From contig NZ_FMZM01000014.1 of the NCBI RefSeq assembly GCF_900101465.1, positions 62,001-126,000 on the forward strand: DNA of 64,000 bases, given 5' to 3'. Of the stretch, positions 18,404 through 27,509 are shown in pieces. Made by a program: the position numbers and the translations under genes. The stretch comes from Nocardioides lianchengensis (GTDB lineage: Bacteria; Actinomycetota; Actinomycetes; Propionibacteriales; Nocardioidaceae). The first letter of the stretch is position 1. Every line of letters begins with the position of its first letter. The notes below the pieces were generated by a model. That model saw only the letters and a list, made by a program, of their open reading frames with translations, had not been told where the DNA came from and did not search any database.

Positions 18404-19138
18404 TCAGGCGATCCCGCCATTGGCCCGCACGACCTGCCCATTGACCCAGTGCCCGGCGGCCGACGCCAGGAAGCCAACCACCTCAGCAACCTCCTCCGGC
18501 GTACCGATCCGCTCCAGCGGCGCGAGCTTCGCGAGCCGGTCGAGGGTGGCGTCGTCCTTGCCGTCCAGGAAGAGGTCGGTGGCGGTGGGGCCGGGGGCGA
18601 CGGCGTTGACGGTGACGTCGCGGCCGCGGAGCTCGCGGGCGAGGACGAGGGTGAGGCCCTCGACGGCGGACTTGGAGGCGATGTAGGCGCCGTACGTCGG
18701 GTGGCGGAGCTCGACCTGGGAGGTGGAGAAGGTGACGAGGGCGCCGCCGGGGCGGAGGCGGCGGGCGGCCTGCTGGGCGACGACGACGGTGCCGCGGATG
18801 TTGGTGCGGTGCATCGCGTCGAGCTCGTCGAGGTCCAGGTCGGCGATCGGGGACAGGTGCATCCGGCCGGCCGCGTGGACGACGACGTCGACGCCGCCGT
18901 ACTGCTCCTCGGTGGTGTCGAAGAGGGCGGCGACGGCGTGCTCGTCGGCGACGTCGGCCCGTACGGCGGTCGCGCGGCCGCCGGCCGCCTCGATGTCGCC
19001 GACGGTCGCCTCGGCGGCCGCGGTGTTGCCGGCGTAGGCGAGGACCACGGGGTGGCCGGTGGCGGCGAGGTGGAGGGCGACGGCGCGGCCGATGCCGCGG
19101 GAGCCGCCGGTGACGATGGCTACTCGGTTCGTGTTCAT
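18404..19138 (-). CDS. SDR-family oxidoreductase
   Basis: A 244-residue classical short-chain dehydrogenase. Cofactor motif TGGSRGIG (10-17), the usual NNAG position as VHAAG (87-91), Ser in FSTSQ, and catalytic Y152/K156 in YIASK are all present. The closing PLERIGTPEEVAEVVGFLAS..HWVNGQVVRANGG is typical of FabG-like members. Substrate unknown. Divergent from a MmyB-type regulator gene 100 bases away, a common SDR-regulator pairing. Confidence 0.85.
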   Translation of the reverse strand: MNTNRVAIVTGGSRGIGRAVALHLAATGHPVVLAYAGNTAAAEATVGDIEAAGGRATAVRADVADEHAVAALFDTTEEQYGGVDVVVHAAGRMHLSPIADLDLDELDAMHRTNIRGTVVVAQQAARRLRPGGALVTFSTSQVELRHPTYGAYIASKSAVEGLTLVLARELRGRDVTVNAVAPGPTATDLFLDGKDDATLDRLAKLAPLERIGTPEEVAEVVGFLASAAGHWVNGQVVRANGGIA

Positions 19139-19238
19139 GGCTCCACCGTCCTCGCCGCGGCGGGGCGGAACCAGAGTGTGCTCACCGGGGGGACGCCACC
19201 CCCTCCCTCAGCGCACCGGCCCGGAGGACACTGGGGGC

Positions 19239-20087
19239 GTGGACCTCAGCGAGCTCGGCGCCTTCGTGAAGTCGCGGCGCGACCGGATCCGGCCCGCGGA
19301 CGTCGGGCTGCCGACCGGGCCCCGGCGCCGGGTCCCGGGGCTGCGGCGTGACGAGGTGGCGGTGCTGGCGGGCGCGTCGGTCGAGTACTACATCGAGATC
19401 GAGCGCGGCTCCGGCGTCCAACCCTCCGAGCAGATGCTCGCCGCGCTGGCCCGGGCGCTGAGGCTGTCCCGCGACGAGCGCGACCACCTCTACCACCTGG
19501 CCGGGCGGGCGTTGCCGGCCGACGGCGGGGCCGCGGCCCACGTCCACCCCGGGCTGCTGGACCTCCTCGACCGCCTGGCCGGTACGCCGGCGCAGGTGAT
19601 CACCGACCTGCACGTGACGCTCGTCCAGAACCCGCTCGCCGCCGCTCTGGTCGGCTCCGAGAGCCACCTGCGCGGGCCGGAGGCCAGCTTCGTGTGGCGC
19701 TGGTTCACCGACCCGGCGTCGCGGGGCCTCTATCCGACCGACGACCACGACCGGCACGCGGCGTCGTTCGTGGCCGACCTGCGCGCGGCCGTCGCCCGGC
19801 GCGGGCCGCGCGACGAGGAGGCGACGACGCTGGTCGACGGGCTGCTCGCCCGGTCCGAGGAGTTCCGCACCCTGTGGGAGCAGCACGACGTCGCCGTACG
19901 ACGGGCCGAGCGCAAGCGGCTCGTGCACCCCGAGCTCGGCGTGGTCGAGGTGAACTGCCTGACCCTGCTCAGCGACGACGGCCGCCAGCGGCTGCTGTGG
20001 TTCACGCCGGTCCCGGGCACCGCCTCGGTCGAGCAGCTGGAGCTGCTCCGCGTGCTCGGCACCCAGGACCTCGTCCCGGAGCGCTGA
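19239..20087 (+). CDS. HTH regulator with MmyB-like ligand-binding domain
   Basis: A 282-residue protein from GTG 19239. The XRE-type HTH (LGAFVKSRRDRIRPADVGLP..RRVPGLRRDEVAVLAGASVEYYIEIERG) and the following MmyB-like PAS domain (VITDLHVTLVQNPLAAALVG, FVWRWFTDPASRGLYP) are standard for this actinobacterial family, many of which act next to and on a divergent SDR gene, as here. Confidence 0.85.
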   Translation: MDLSELGAFVKSRRDRIRPADVGLPTGPRRRVPGLRRDEVAVLAGASVEYYIEIERGSGVQPSEQMLAALARALRLSRDERDHLYHLAGRALPADGGAAAHVHPGLLDLLDRLAGTPAQVITDLHVTLVQNPLAAALVGSESHLRGPEASFVWRWFTDPASRGLYPTDDHDRHAASFVADLRAAVARRGPRDEEATTLVDGLLARSEEFRTLWEQHDVAVRRAERKRLVHPELGVVEVNCLTLLSDDGRQRLLWFTPVPGTASVEQLELLRVLGTQDLVPER

Positions 20088-20093
20088 GCGGGC

Positions 20094-20528
20094 TCAGGCC
20101 AGCCGCTGGGCCAGGTTGGCGAGCACCCCGTCGTGGATGCGGGCGAGGCCCTTGGGGGCGAAGGTCCGCTCGAAGAAGCCGCCGATGCCGCCGGCGCCGT
20201 CCCAGGTGGTCGTGACGACCACGCGGCTGCCGTTGCCGGCGGGGCTGACGACGTAGCGGGTCACGAGGGAGGAGTTGCGGTCGGTCTCGATCACGCTGGT
20301 GGCGTCGGTCGTCACGTCGGCGACGACGTGGCGGACCCGCTTCTCGGTCGCGTGCAGCTGCCAGGTGACGACCGTGCCGTCGCCGACGCCGCCGCTCTGC
20401 ACCGCGTAGTCGGTGTAACGGTCGGTGAGGATGGCCGGCCGGGTGTCGACGTAGTCGGCCAGCGCGACCAGCGCGGCCTCGGGCGTGACGGGCAGGGTCG
20501 CCTCGGTGGTGGCGGTGACCTGGGACAT
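20094..20528 (-). CDS. SRPBCC-family protein
   Basis: A 144-residue protein from ATG 20528. ATTEATLPVTPEAALVALADYVDTRP opens it, with a central strand VSPAGNGSRVVVTTTWDGAGG and a C-terminal helix LARIHDGVLANLAQRL, fitting a START/SRPBCC ligand-binding fold. It ends 6 bases from the convergent HTH gene. Ligand unknown; in the same direction as the gamma-carbonic-anhydrase-like gene upstream, with a 65-base gap. Confidence 0.7.
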   Translation of the reverse strand: MSQVTATTEATLPVTPEAALVALADYVDTRPAILTDRYTDYAVQSGGVGDGTVVTWQLHATEKRVRHVVADVTTDATSVIETDRNSSLVTRYVVSPAGNGSRVVVTTTWDGAGGIGGFFERTFAPKGLARIHDGVLANLAQRLA

Positions 20529-20593
20529 CGTGGCTGGCTCCTCGAGCAGGGGAAGGACGGAGGCCCATTCTCGCGCGGGCCCCGCGCGGGCGG

Positions 20594-21109
20594 TCAGCCG
20601 GCGTGGTGGACCCGGGCCAGCTCGGCGTACCCGTCGGCGTTGAAGCGGATGCCGGCCCGCTCCTCCTCGGTCGTCGTACGACGCACCTTCGCGGGCAGCC
20701 CGGCGACCAGCGAGCCGGGCGGGACGACCGTCCCCTCCAGGACGACGGCCCCGGCCGCGACCAGCGACCCGGTCCCGATGACGGCGCCGTTCATGACCAC
20801 GGCGCCCATGCCGACCAGGACGTCGTCCTCGACCGTGCAGCCGTGCAGCACCGCGCGGTGCCCGACGCTGACGCCGGCCCCGATGGTCAGCGGGAAGCCG
20901 GGGTCGGCGTGCAGGACGCAGCCGTCCTGGATGTTGCTCCGCTCCCCCACGGTGATCGCGTCGCCGTCGGCGCGTACGACGGACGCGTACCAGACCGACG
21001 CGCCCGCCCCGATCGTCGTGGCGCCGACCAGGGTCGCGTCGTCGGCGATCCAGGCGGTGGGGTCGACCTCCGGGAGCCGGCCGGCCCAGGCCACCCGCCG
21101 CGCACTCAC
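20594..21109 (-). CDS. gamma-carbonic-anhydrase-like left-handed beta-helix protein (CaiE/PaaY type)
   Basis: A 171-residue hexapeptide-repeat protein. Zn-ligand-like histidines H67 (CVLHADPG), H84 and H89 (VGHRAVLHGC) match the gamma-CA arrangement, with RADGDAITVGERSNIQDG just before. It starts inside the preceding CoA-transferase gene (4-base overlap), so it belongs to the CoA operon. Related proteins CaiE (carnitine) and PaaY (phenylacetate, thioesterase) occur in CoA-ester operons; a thioesterase or proofreading role is plausible, not shown. Confidence 0.8.
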   Translation of the reverse strand: MSARRVAWAGRLPEVDPTAWIADDATLVGATTIGAGASVWYASVVRADGDAITVGERSNIQDGCVLHADPGFPLTIGAGVSVGHRAVLHGCTVEDDVLVGMGAVVMNGAVIGTGSLVAAGAVVLEGTVVPPGSLVAGLPAKVRRTTTEEERAGIRFNADGYAELARVHHAG

Positions 21110-22278
21110 GACTCGCTCCGCGAGGCCAGCCAGGCCAGGACCGACGGTCCGTCGGCCCCCAGGCTCGGTGGGGCGGCGTGGTCGGTGCGGGCGTGGCTGT
21201 CGAAGCGCACCGGCGGTCCGGGCAGCTGCAGCGCCCCGAGGGCCGGGTGCTCGACGTCGAGCAGCAGCCCCTGCGAGCGGACCTGCGGCGAGGTGTAGAC
21301 CTCGTCGAGGGTGCGGATCGCGCCGGACGGGACACCGGCCTCGTCGAGCGCGGCCAGCAGGTCGTCGCGGGTGCGGTCGGCGAAGGCCGCCTCGAGCAGT
21401 GCGATCAGCTCGTCGCGGTGCTCGACCCGCGAGCCGTTCGTGGCGAAGCGCGGTTCGTCGGCGTCGACGCCCGCCACCGCCGCCGTACGACGCCAGAGCG
21501 AGTCGTTGGCCGCGGCGATCTGGAGCATGCCGTCGGAGCAGGCGAAGGCGCCGTACGGCGCGATGGACGGGTGGTGGTTGCCCTGAGCCCGCGGGACCTG
21601 GCCGGCCACGGTGTAGCGGGTGCCCTGGTAGGCGTGCACCCCGACCAGCGACGACAGCAGCGAGGTCCGTACGACGTCGCCGCGCCCGGTCGTGTGCCGC
21701 GCGTGCAGCGCGGCGAGGATCCCGTAGACCGCGTGCAGGCCGGCGAGCAGGTCGCCGATGGGCACGCCGACCTTGGTGGGCTCGTCCGGTCCGGGCCCGG
21801 TCAGGCTCATCAGCCCGGCCTCGCCCTGGGCGATCTGGTCGTAGCCGGGACGGCCGCCCTCCGGCCCGTCGTGGCCGAAGCCGCTGATCGAGCAGACCAC
21901 CAGCCGCGGGTTGCGCGCGTGCAGGGCCTCGACGGTCAGGCCCATCCGGTCGAGGACGCCGGGCCGGAAGTTCTCGACCAGCACGTCGGCCGCGTCGACC
22001 AGCTGCCAGAGCACGTCGAGATCGGCCTCGGCCTTGAGGTCGAGGACCACCGACTCCTTGTTGCGGTTGGCCGAGAGGAAGTAGGTGCTCACCCGGTGCT
22101 CGTCCTCGCCCACCCAGGGCGGGCCCCAGGCGCGGCTGTCGTCGCCCGCGGCGCGCTCGACCTTGATCACCCGCGCGCCGAGGTCGCCGAGGATCATCGT
22201 GGCGTGCGGCCCGGCCAGGGCCTGGGTCAGGTCGAGGACGACGATGCCGTCGAGGGGGCCGTCCAGAGGTGCTGTCAC
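21106..22278 (-). CDS. CaiB/BaiF family CoA-transferase (second in operon)
   Basis: A 390-residue type III CoA-transferase. [22 protein letters not shown] and [15 protein letters not shown] are family motifs, and D147 in [10 protein letters not shown] corresponds to the catalytic aspartate that carries the acyl group. These enzymes move CoA between carboxylic acids in the cytoplasm. Joined to neighbours by 4-base overlaps at both ends. Having two such enzymes in one operon suggests two distinct acyl donors or acceptors. Confidence 0.85.
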   Translation of the reverse strand: MTAPLDGPLDGIVVLDLTQALAGPHATMILGDLGARVIKVERAAGDDSRAWGPPWVGEDEHRVSTYFLSANRNKESVVLDLKAEADLDVLWQLVDAADVLVENFRPGVLDRMGLTVEALHARNPRLVVCSISGFGHDGPEGGRPGYDQIAQGEAGLMSLTGPGPDEPTKVGVPIGDLLAGLHAVYGILAALHARHTTGRGDVVRTSLLSSLVGVHAYQGTRYTVAGQVPRAQGNHHPSIAPYGAFACSDGMLQIAAANDSLWRRTAAVAGVDADEPRFATNGSRVEHRDELIALLEAAFADRTRDDLLAALDEAGVPSGAIRTLDEVYTSPQVRSQGLLLDVEHPALGALQLPGPPVRFDSHARTDHAAPPSLGADGPSVLAWLASRSES

Positions 22279-23039
22279 TGTCCGCTCCAGGTGGGGGTGG
22301 TCTTGGTGGTGAAGGCGGCCGCGCCGGCCGCGAAGTCCGCCGAGCCGTAGACCTGGGCGATCACGTCGTCGGCGTCGACCGTGCCGGCCGCCGCGTGCAA
22401 GCGTCGCAGGATCTCCTTGCCGGCCGCCATGGTGAGCGGCGCGTGGCCGAGGATCCGCTCCACGACGGACGCGGTCTCGGCGGTGACGTCCTCGGCGATC
22501 CGGCTCACGAACCCGGCCTCGCGGGCCTGCTCGGCGTCGAGGAGCCGCGCGGTCAGGATCATGTCGATGGTCCGCGCGTGCCCGAAGTGCCGCATGGTCA
22601 GCGCATAGCTGGCGGCGGAGAGCGTGTTGCCGAGGGTGCGGGCGATCGGGTAGCCGAACCGCGACCCGGGGTGCGCGACCCGGACGTCGGCGGCGGCCGC
22701 GATGGCCAGGCCCCCGCCGATGCAGAACCCGTCGATCGCGGCCACCACCGGCACCCGTACGGCGAGCAGCCGCCCGATGGTCGCGTCGATCTCCTCCTCG
22801 TAGGCCACGCCCCGCGGGCCGTCGAAGCCCGCGAACTGGCGGATGTCGGTGCCGGCCACGAACGCGGCGCCGCCGGCCCCCCGCAGCACCACCACGCGGA
22901 CGGCGTCGTCCGCGTCGGCCCGCTCGCAGGCCTCGACCAGGCCCTCGTACATGCCGAAGGTCATCGCGTTGCGCGCCTCCGGCCGATTGAAGGTGACCCG
23001 CAGGACGGGGCCGTCCAGCTCGATCAGCAGCTCGCTCAT
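22275..23039 (-). CDS. crotonase (enoyl-CoA hydratase/isomerase) family protein
   Basis: A 254-residue crotonase. The oxyanion-hole segments FVAGTDIRQF and DGFCIGGGLAIAAAADVRVA are clear. The two glutamates of classical hydratases appear replaced: the GGGxE position reads GGGLA and the PE position reads YPIA. It may therefore be an isomerase, hydrolase or carnitinyl-CoA-type dehydratase variant rather than a standard beta-oxidation hydratase. Lies between two CoA-transferases, overlapping both. Confidence 0.8.
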   Translation of the reverse strand: MSELLIELDGPVLRVTFNRPEARNAMTFGMYEGLVEACERADADDAVRVVVLRGAGGAAFVAGTDIRQFAGFDGPRGVAYEEEIDATIGRLLAVRVPVVAAIDGFCIGGGLAIAAAADVRVAHPGSRFGYPIARTLGNTLSAASYALTMRHFGHARTIDMILTARLLDAEQAREAGFVSRIAEDVTAETASVVERILGHAPLTMAAGKEILRRLHAAAGTVDADDVIAQVYGSADFAAGAAAFTTKTTPTWSGQ

Positions 23040-24196
23040 CGGGCCTCCTCCAGCTCGGCCAGGACGGCGTCGGTGCTGTCGCCCAGCAGCGGACCGGCCC
23101 CGTCCCGGCGCACCGGCGTACGCGAGAAGCGCATCGGCGAGCCGATCTGCCGGACCGGGCCGAGGGTCGGGTGCTCGGCGTCCCAGAAGAAGTCGCGGGC
23201 GGCCAGAGCCGGGTCGGCGAAGACCTGGTCGTAGGTCTGGATCGGCGCGCACGGGACGCCGGCCTCGTCCAGGATCTCGACGACCCGGTCGGTCGGGAGC
23301 GTCGCGGTCACCGCCTCGATCGCGGTGACCAGCGCGTCGCGGTGGGTCATCCGACCGGCGTTGTCGGCGAAGCGGGGGTCCTCCGGCAGCGCGTCCAGGC
23401 CGAGGGCCGCGCAGAACCGGAGCCACAGGCCCGGGGTGTTGGCCCCGACTGTGACGTGGCCGTCGGCGGTGACGACCGCCTGGTACGGCGCCTGGCTCTG
23501 GTGGGCCGAGCCCTGCGGGCCGGGCACGGTGCCGTCGCCGAAGTAGCGCCCGGCCTCCCACACCCCGAGCGAGACGCCGGACTCGTAGAGGGAGACGTCG
23601 AGGTGCTGGCCCCGGCCCGAGCGGTCCCGCTCGCGGAGCGCGGCGGTGACCCCGAGGGCGACGTACATGGCGCACATCAGGTCGCAGATCGGCACGCCCA
23701 CCTTGGCCGGGCCGGCGTCCGGGAAGCCGGTCACGCTCATCAGCCCGGAGCGGGCCTGGGCCATGATGTCGAGCCCGGGCCGGTCGGCCAGCGGGCCGTC
23801 CTGGCCCCAGCCGGAGGCCGACGCGTAGACCAGGCGCGGGTTCTCGGGCGCCAGGTCGGCGTACCCCAGGCCCATCCGGCGCATCGCGCCCGGGCGGAGG
23901 TTCTCCACCAGCACGTCGGCCCGTCGTACGAGGGCGCGGAACGCGTCGCGCCCGGCCTCGGACTTCAGGTCCAGCTCGACCGACTCCTTGTTGCGGTTGA
24001 GCCGGACGAACGACGAGCTCTCGCCCCCGACGAACGGCGCGTTGCCGCGCACGAAGTCACCGGTCCCCGGCGTCTCGACCTTCACCACCCGGGCGCCGAG
24101 GTCGGCGAGCTGGGTGGCGGCGTACGGCGCCGCGATGAAGGAGCCGACCTCGACGACGAGGACGTCGGCGAGCGGTCCGGGGGTCTGGGCGTTCAT
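23036..24196 (-). CDS. CaiB/BaiF family CoA-transferase (first in operon)
   Basis: A 386-residue type III CoA-transferase from ATG 24196. SFIAAPYAATQLADLGARVVKVE, LNRNKESVELDLK and the catalytic-position D143 in RPGLDIMAQARSG are all present. First gene of a four-gene operon (CoA-transferase, crotonase, CoA-transferase, gamma-CA-like), directly behind a GGTATACC operator. Probably activates the acid imported by the nearby GntP permease. Confidence 0.88.
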   Translation of the reverse strand: MNAQTPGPLADVLVVEVGSFIAAPYAATQLADLGARVVKVETPGTGDFVRGNAPFVGGESSSFVRLNRNKESVELDLKSEAGRDAFRALVRRADVLVENLRPGAMRRMGLGYADLAPENPRLVYASASGWGQDGPLADRPGLDIMAQARSGLMSVTGFPDAGPAKVGVPICDLMCAMYVALGVTAALRERDRSGRGQHLDVSLYESGVSLGVWEAGRYFGDGTVPGPQGSAHQSQAPYQAVVTADGHVTVGANTPGLWLRFCAALGLDALPEDPRFADNAGRMTHRDALVTAIEAVTATLPTDRVVEILDEAGVPCAPIQTYDQVFADPALAARDFFWDAEHPTLGPVRQIGSPMRFSRTPVRRDGAGPLLGDSTDAVLAELEEAR

Positions 24197-24210
24197 GATC
24201 CTCCTGAGTT

Positions 24211-24227
24211 GGTACTCGGTATACCGT
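24211..24227. promoter_or_regulatory. GntR-type operator before the CoA operon
   Basis: GGTACTCGGTATACCGT contains the perfect palindrome CGGTATACCG (24217-24226). It matches 15 of 17 bases with the site at 26434-26450 before the GntP gene. FadR-subfamily GntR regulators bind short palindromes of this kind, and the regulator gene starts 43 bases away. Confidence 0.65.
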
Positions 24228-24269
24228 ACGCAAACTACGTGCTGACCGTCACCCGCTAAGGTTCGGCCC

Positions 24270-24998
24270 ATGGAGCCCACCGCGGACCGGCGTCTCGTCG
24301 CCCCGCCGAGCATGGCCCAGCTGGCGTCCGACGCGATCCGGGCGATGATCCTGGGCGGGGAGCTGGCGCCCGGCGACCGGCTGGTCGAGGCCCGGCTCAC
24401 CGAGCAGCTGGGCGTCTCCCGCCCGCCGATCCGCGAGGCGCTGAAGGACCTGCACCACGAGGGCCTGGTCGTCTCGCACCCGCGGCGCGGGATGGTCGTG
24501 CGCGAGCTGACCCGGCACGACGTCTACGAGCTGGTCACGCTGCGCGACGACCTCGAGGCGATGGCGCTGCGGCTGGCCCTGCCGCTGGCCGACCCGGACC
24601 GGCTGGAGCCGGTGCGGTCCGCGCTGGCCGACTTCGAGCGGGCCGGCGAGCAGGGCGACGGGGGCGCGACCCTGGTCGAGCTGGGCCTGCGCTTCCACCA
24701 GGCCGTGGTCGCGCTGGCCCACCACGAGCGGCTGCTCGCGACGTACCGGAGCCTGCAGCTGCAGATGGAGCTGTGCATGAGCCTCAATGTCGCCAGCCGC
24801 ACCCAGGAGTCGCCGGCCGGCAACGCCGCCCGGCACCGGGTGCTGGTCGACGTGCTGGAGGCCGGCGACCTCGACGCCGCGCTCGAGGCGTTCGCCAGCC
24901 ACGGCCACCGCAGCTTCCTGCCCGCCGTCGAGCAGCTCGGCGGCGGCTCGCCCGAGTCGGACGCGTGGCTCGCCCGCCTCCAGGATCTCGACCACTAG
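24270..24998 (+). CDS. GntR-family (FadR/FCD) transcriptional regulator
   Basis: A 242-residue regulator with N-terminal winged HTH (IRAMILGGELAPGDRLVEARLTEQLGVSRPPIREALKDL, about residues 17-58) and a helical FCD effector domain. Its gene is placed between the CoA operon and the GntP permease, and a shared palindrome occurs before both. It probably represses both until the transported acid or its CoA ester binds. Its 3' end overlaps the permease gene by 4 bases (convergent). Confidence 0.88.
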   Translation: MEPTADRRLVAPPSMAQLASDAIRAMILGGELAPGDRLVEARLTEQLGVSRPPIREALKDLHHEGLVVSHPRRGMVVRELTRHDVYELVTLRDDLEAMALRLALPLADPDRLEPVRSALADFERAGEQGDGGATLVELGLRFHQAVVALAHHERLLATYRSLQLQMELCMSLNVASRTQESPAGNAARHRVLVDVLEAGDLDAALEAFASHGHRSFLPAVEQLGGGSPESDAWLARLQDLDH

Positions 24999-26374
24999 AG
25001 CACCAGGCTCATCAGCAGCACCACGCCGAGGCCGACGACGGAGGCCACGGAGGTCGACGTACCGACGGTCTTGACCGCGCCGCTCGTGGTCATCCCCAGC
25101 AGGTTCTTGGCCATCCAGAAGAAGTTGCTGTGCACGGTCATCAGGAAGAGCGCGCCCGCGGCGGCGGCCAGCGCGATGAGCATCGGGTCGATGCCCGAGC
25201 TCTCCGCCACCGGCGCCAGGATGCCGGCCGCGGTGATCGCGGCGACGCTGACCGAGCCGATGGCCACGTGCAGCACGACGGCGATCAGCCAGGCCAGCAG
25301 GATCGGCGGGCCGGAGCTGGAGGCGAAGAAGTCGCCGAGCACGTCGCCGAGGCCGGTCGCGCGGACCAGGCCGGCGAGCGCGCCGCCGAGGCCGGTCAGC
25401 ACCAGCACCTCGCCGAGCGAGGAGAAGCTGGTGCCGAGCGCCCGGCCGACGCCGTCCTGGCCGCGGTAGAAGCGGACCAGCATGATCGCGCTGAACGAGC
25501 CGATGAGCAGGGCGATCGTGGGCGCCGCCAGGAAGGCGAGCACGGCGTTCTCGACGTCGAAGACGTCGGTGATCGAGCCGGCGGCGACCAGGACCAGCGA
25601 GACGATGACCGGGGAGACGGCGAACAGCAGCGGCACCCGGCGGCCCTCCTGGACCTGCTCGGTCGCCACGGCGGCCGCGCCCGCACCGGTCCCGTCGAGG
25701 CCGTCGAGCGCGTCGAAGGTCGCGCGGTCCTCGTCGGTCTCGGGCTTCCAGAACGGCGTCCGCTCGATCAGCACCGTCATGATGAAGACGGTGACCAGGA
25801 TGGTCACCGCGCCGGCGATGCCGCCGAAGATCAGGTAGCGCCACAGCGGGATGTCGATGACGCCGGCCAGGGCCAGCGAGCCGACGCTCGGCACCATCAT
25901 CGTCAGGCCGACCAGGATGCCGGCGACCAGGGCCGAGGCCACCCGCGGGATGCCGTTCGGGCCGGAGGTGCGGGCCAGGCCGCGCGCGACCGGGGCGGTG
26001 ACGACCAGCATCACGTCGGCGAAGATCGCCTGCAGGGCGGTCCCCGCGGTCACCCCGAGGGCGTACGGCGACTTCCGCGGCCCGAAGATGCGCATCAGCC
26101 CGCGCACGATCCGGTCGATCGCGCCGAGCTCGTGCATCGCCGTACCGAGCGTGACGCCGAAGGCGATGAGCAGGCCGATCTCGGCCAGGATCTCGCCGAA
26201 GCCCGTCGTCAGGGTGCTCAGGGTGTCGTCGAGGCCGAGCCCGCTGGCGATGCCGAGGTAGAGCACGCCGGCCAGCAGCGAGTACACCGGGTGGATCTTC
26301 AGCACCACGATCAGCGCGATGATGCCGACGATCGTGATCGCGGTGTGCAGGAGGAGCAGGTTGTCGTGGGTCAT
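24995..26374 (-). CDS. GntP-family organic acid:H+ permease
   Basis: A 459-residue transporter from ATG 26374 with about 12-14 hydrophobic segments. GFGEILAEIGLLIAFGVTLG, LQAIFADVMLVVTAPVARGL and AIGSVSVAAITAAGILAPV are GntP-family signatures. Members import gluconate or other hydroxy acids with protons. Context with CoA-transferases suggests a short carboxylic acid rather than gluconate. Preceded by the same operator as the CoA operon. Confidence 0.87.
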   Translation of the reverse strand: MTHDNLLLLHTAITIVGIIALIVVLKIHPVYSLLAGVLYLGIASGLGLDDTLSTLTTGFGEILAEIGLLIAFGVTLGTAMHELGAIDRIVRGLMRIFGPRKSPYALGVTAGTALQAIFADVMLVVTAPVARGLARTSGPNGIPRVASALVAGILVGLTMMVPSVGSLALAGVIDIPLWRYLIFGGIAGAVTILVTVFIMTVLIERTPFWKPETDEDRATFDALDGLDGTGAGAAAVATEQVQEGRRVPLLFAVSPVIVSLVLVAAGSITDVFDVENAVLAFLAAPTIALLIGSFSAIMLVRFYRGQDGVGRALGTSFSSLGEVLVLTGLGGALAGLVRATGLGDVLGDFFASSSGPPILLAWLIAVVLHVAIGSVSVAAITAAGILAPVAESSGIDPMLIALAAAAGALFLMTVHSNFFWMAKNLLGMTTSGAVKTVGTSTSVASVVGLGVVLLMSLVL

Positions 26375-26433
26375 GGAGGGTGCTGCCGCCGTTCTGTCCC
26401 GATGGGATGGGTGTGATGCGGGCAACACCATAA

Positions 26434-26450
26434 GGTATTCGGTATACCGA
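26434..26450. promoter_or_regulatory. GntR-type operator before the GntP permease gene
   Basis: GGTATTCGGTATACCGA, with the perfect CGGTATACCG core at 26440-26449, differs at two positions from the site before the CoA operon. It lies 60 bases before the permease start. Confidence 0.65.
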
Positions 26451-26487
26451 CGTACAGCCTTCCGTATGACTCAGGTCACCGGCGCCG

Positions 26488-27012
26488 TCACCGGCGCGCT
26501 GCGCCCCCGTCCTGGTGGTCGAGGAACGTGCCGAACCCGCTGCGGTGGAAGACCAGCGGGCTCCCGACCGCGCCCTCGTGCTCGACGGCGTGCAGCTCCA
26601 GCAGGACCAGGACGTGGTCGCCGGCCTCGACCTCGCGGTAGACCGTGCAGTCGAAGCGGGCCAGACCCTCGTCGAGGGTGACCGCGCCGTCCGGGCTGAC
26701 GGTGTAGGCGAGGTCGTCGAAGCGCCGGTCGACCGGCCCGGCCAGCGCGCGGCAGACCGAGGCGTGGTGCTCGGCGAGCACGGTCACGCCCAGGTGCGAC
26801 GACCGGCGCAGGTCGGGCCAGGTCTTGGAGGTGTTGGCGAGGTTCACCGACACCAGCGGCGGGTCCAGGCTCACCGAGGTGAACGAGCTGGCGGCGAGGC
26901 CGACGGGCCGGCCGTCGACCTCGGCCGCGAGCGCGACGACGCCGCTGGGGAAGATCCCGAAGGCCTCGCGCAGGGCGCTGGGGTCGAGGTCCTGGTTGGT
27001 CGTGAGGCTCAT
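26488..27012 (-). CDS. flavin reductase family protein
   Basis: A 174-residue FMN-binding split-barrel protein. LREAFGIFPSGVVALAAEVDGRPVGLAASSFTSVSLDPPLVSVN is the family's leading signature, with SHLGVTVLAEHHASVCRALAG in the middle. It supplies reduced flavin to two-component monooxygenases. Last gene of the long minus-strand cluster and overlapping the FMN reductase gene by 4 bases, so it serves the two LLM monooxygenases upstream. Confidence 0.85.
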   Translation of the reverse strand: MSLTTNQDLDPSALREAFGIFPSGVVALAAEVDGRPVGLAASSFTSVSLDPPLVSVNLANTSKTWPDLRRSSHLGVTVLAEHHASVCRALAGPVDRRFDDLAYTVSPDGAVTLDEGLARFDCTVYREVEAGDHVLVLLELHAVEHEGAVGSPLVFHRSGFGTFLDHQDGGAARR

Positions 27013-27509
27013 GCGGCTCCGTTCAGGAGGGCGGCCACGACGGGCGCCGTGGCGGCGAGCCAGTCGGCGTACGCCGCGGGGTCGTCGTGCCGGGCGTCGA
27101 CGACGTAGAGGCCCCGGCCGGGGACGGTGCCGCCGATCTCGGTGAGCACCGGCCGCAGCAGCAGCTCCGGCGCGAGCGCGTGGGCCGGGCTCCCGCCCAG
27201 CATCAGGGGTACGGAGACGCCGGACAGACCCGTCCCGCCGGCGAACCGGTCGAGGAACAGCTTGAGCAGCCCGGTGTAGGCGCCCTTGTACGTCGGGCTG
27301 GCCACGACCACGAGATCGGCCGCTCCCACCTGCCTCACCAGGTCGGCGACGGTCGGGTCGGACCAGTCCAGGATCGCCGGCCCGAGGGTGGCCAGGTCGA
27401 CGACCAGGTCGGGCTCGGCGCCGCTGAGCTCGCGGGCGACGTGGGTGGCGGCCGCGAGCGTGCGGCTCTGCGGCTTGGGGTTGCCGACCACCACGGCGGT
27501 CGTGGTCAT
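27009..27509 (-). CDS. NAD(P)H-dependent FMN reductase (SsuE/MsuE-like)
   Basis: A 166-residue flavodoxin-fold reductase. VVGNPKPQSRTLAAA at the N-terminus binds the FMN phosphate, and VVASPTYKGAYTGLLKLFLDR is the second signature. In sulphonate systems such enzymes give FMNH2 to the monooxygenase. Overlaps both flanking genes by 4 bases. Confidence 0.83.
   Translation of the reverse strand: MTTTAVVVGNPKPQSRTLAAATHVARELSGAEPDLVVDLATLGPAILDWSDPTVADLVRQVGAADLVVVASPTYKGAYTGLLKLFLDRFAGGTGLSGVSVPLMLGGSPAHALAPELLLRPVLTEIGGTVPGRGLYVVDARHDDPAAYADWLAATAPVVAALLNGAA

Noticed and set aside
18256-18489. A 77-codon minus-strand frame ending YQVHPVRRLEDSDLLAA
   Set aside because: It overlaps the SDR gene at its 5' end, lacks a ribosome-binding site and matches nothing I know. 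It could be a relic but cannot be supported.
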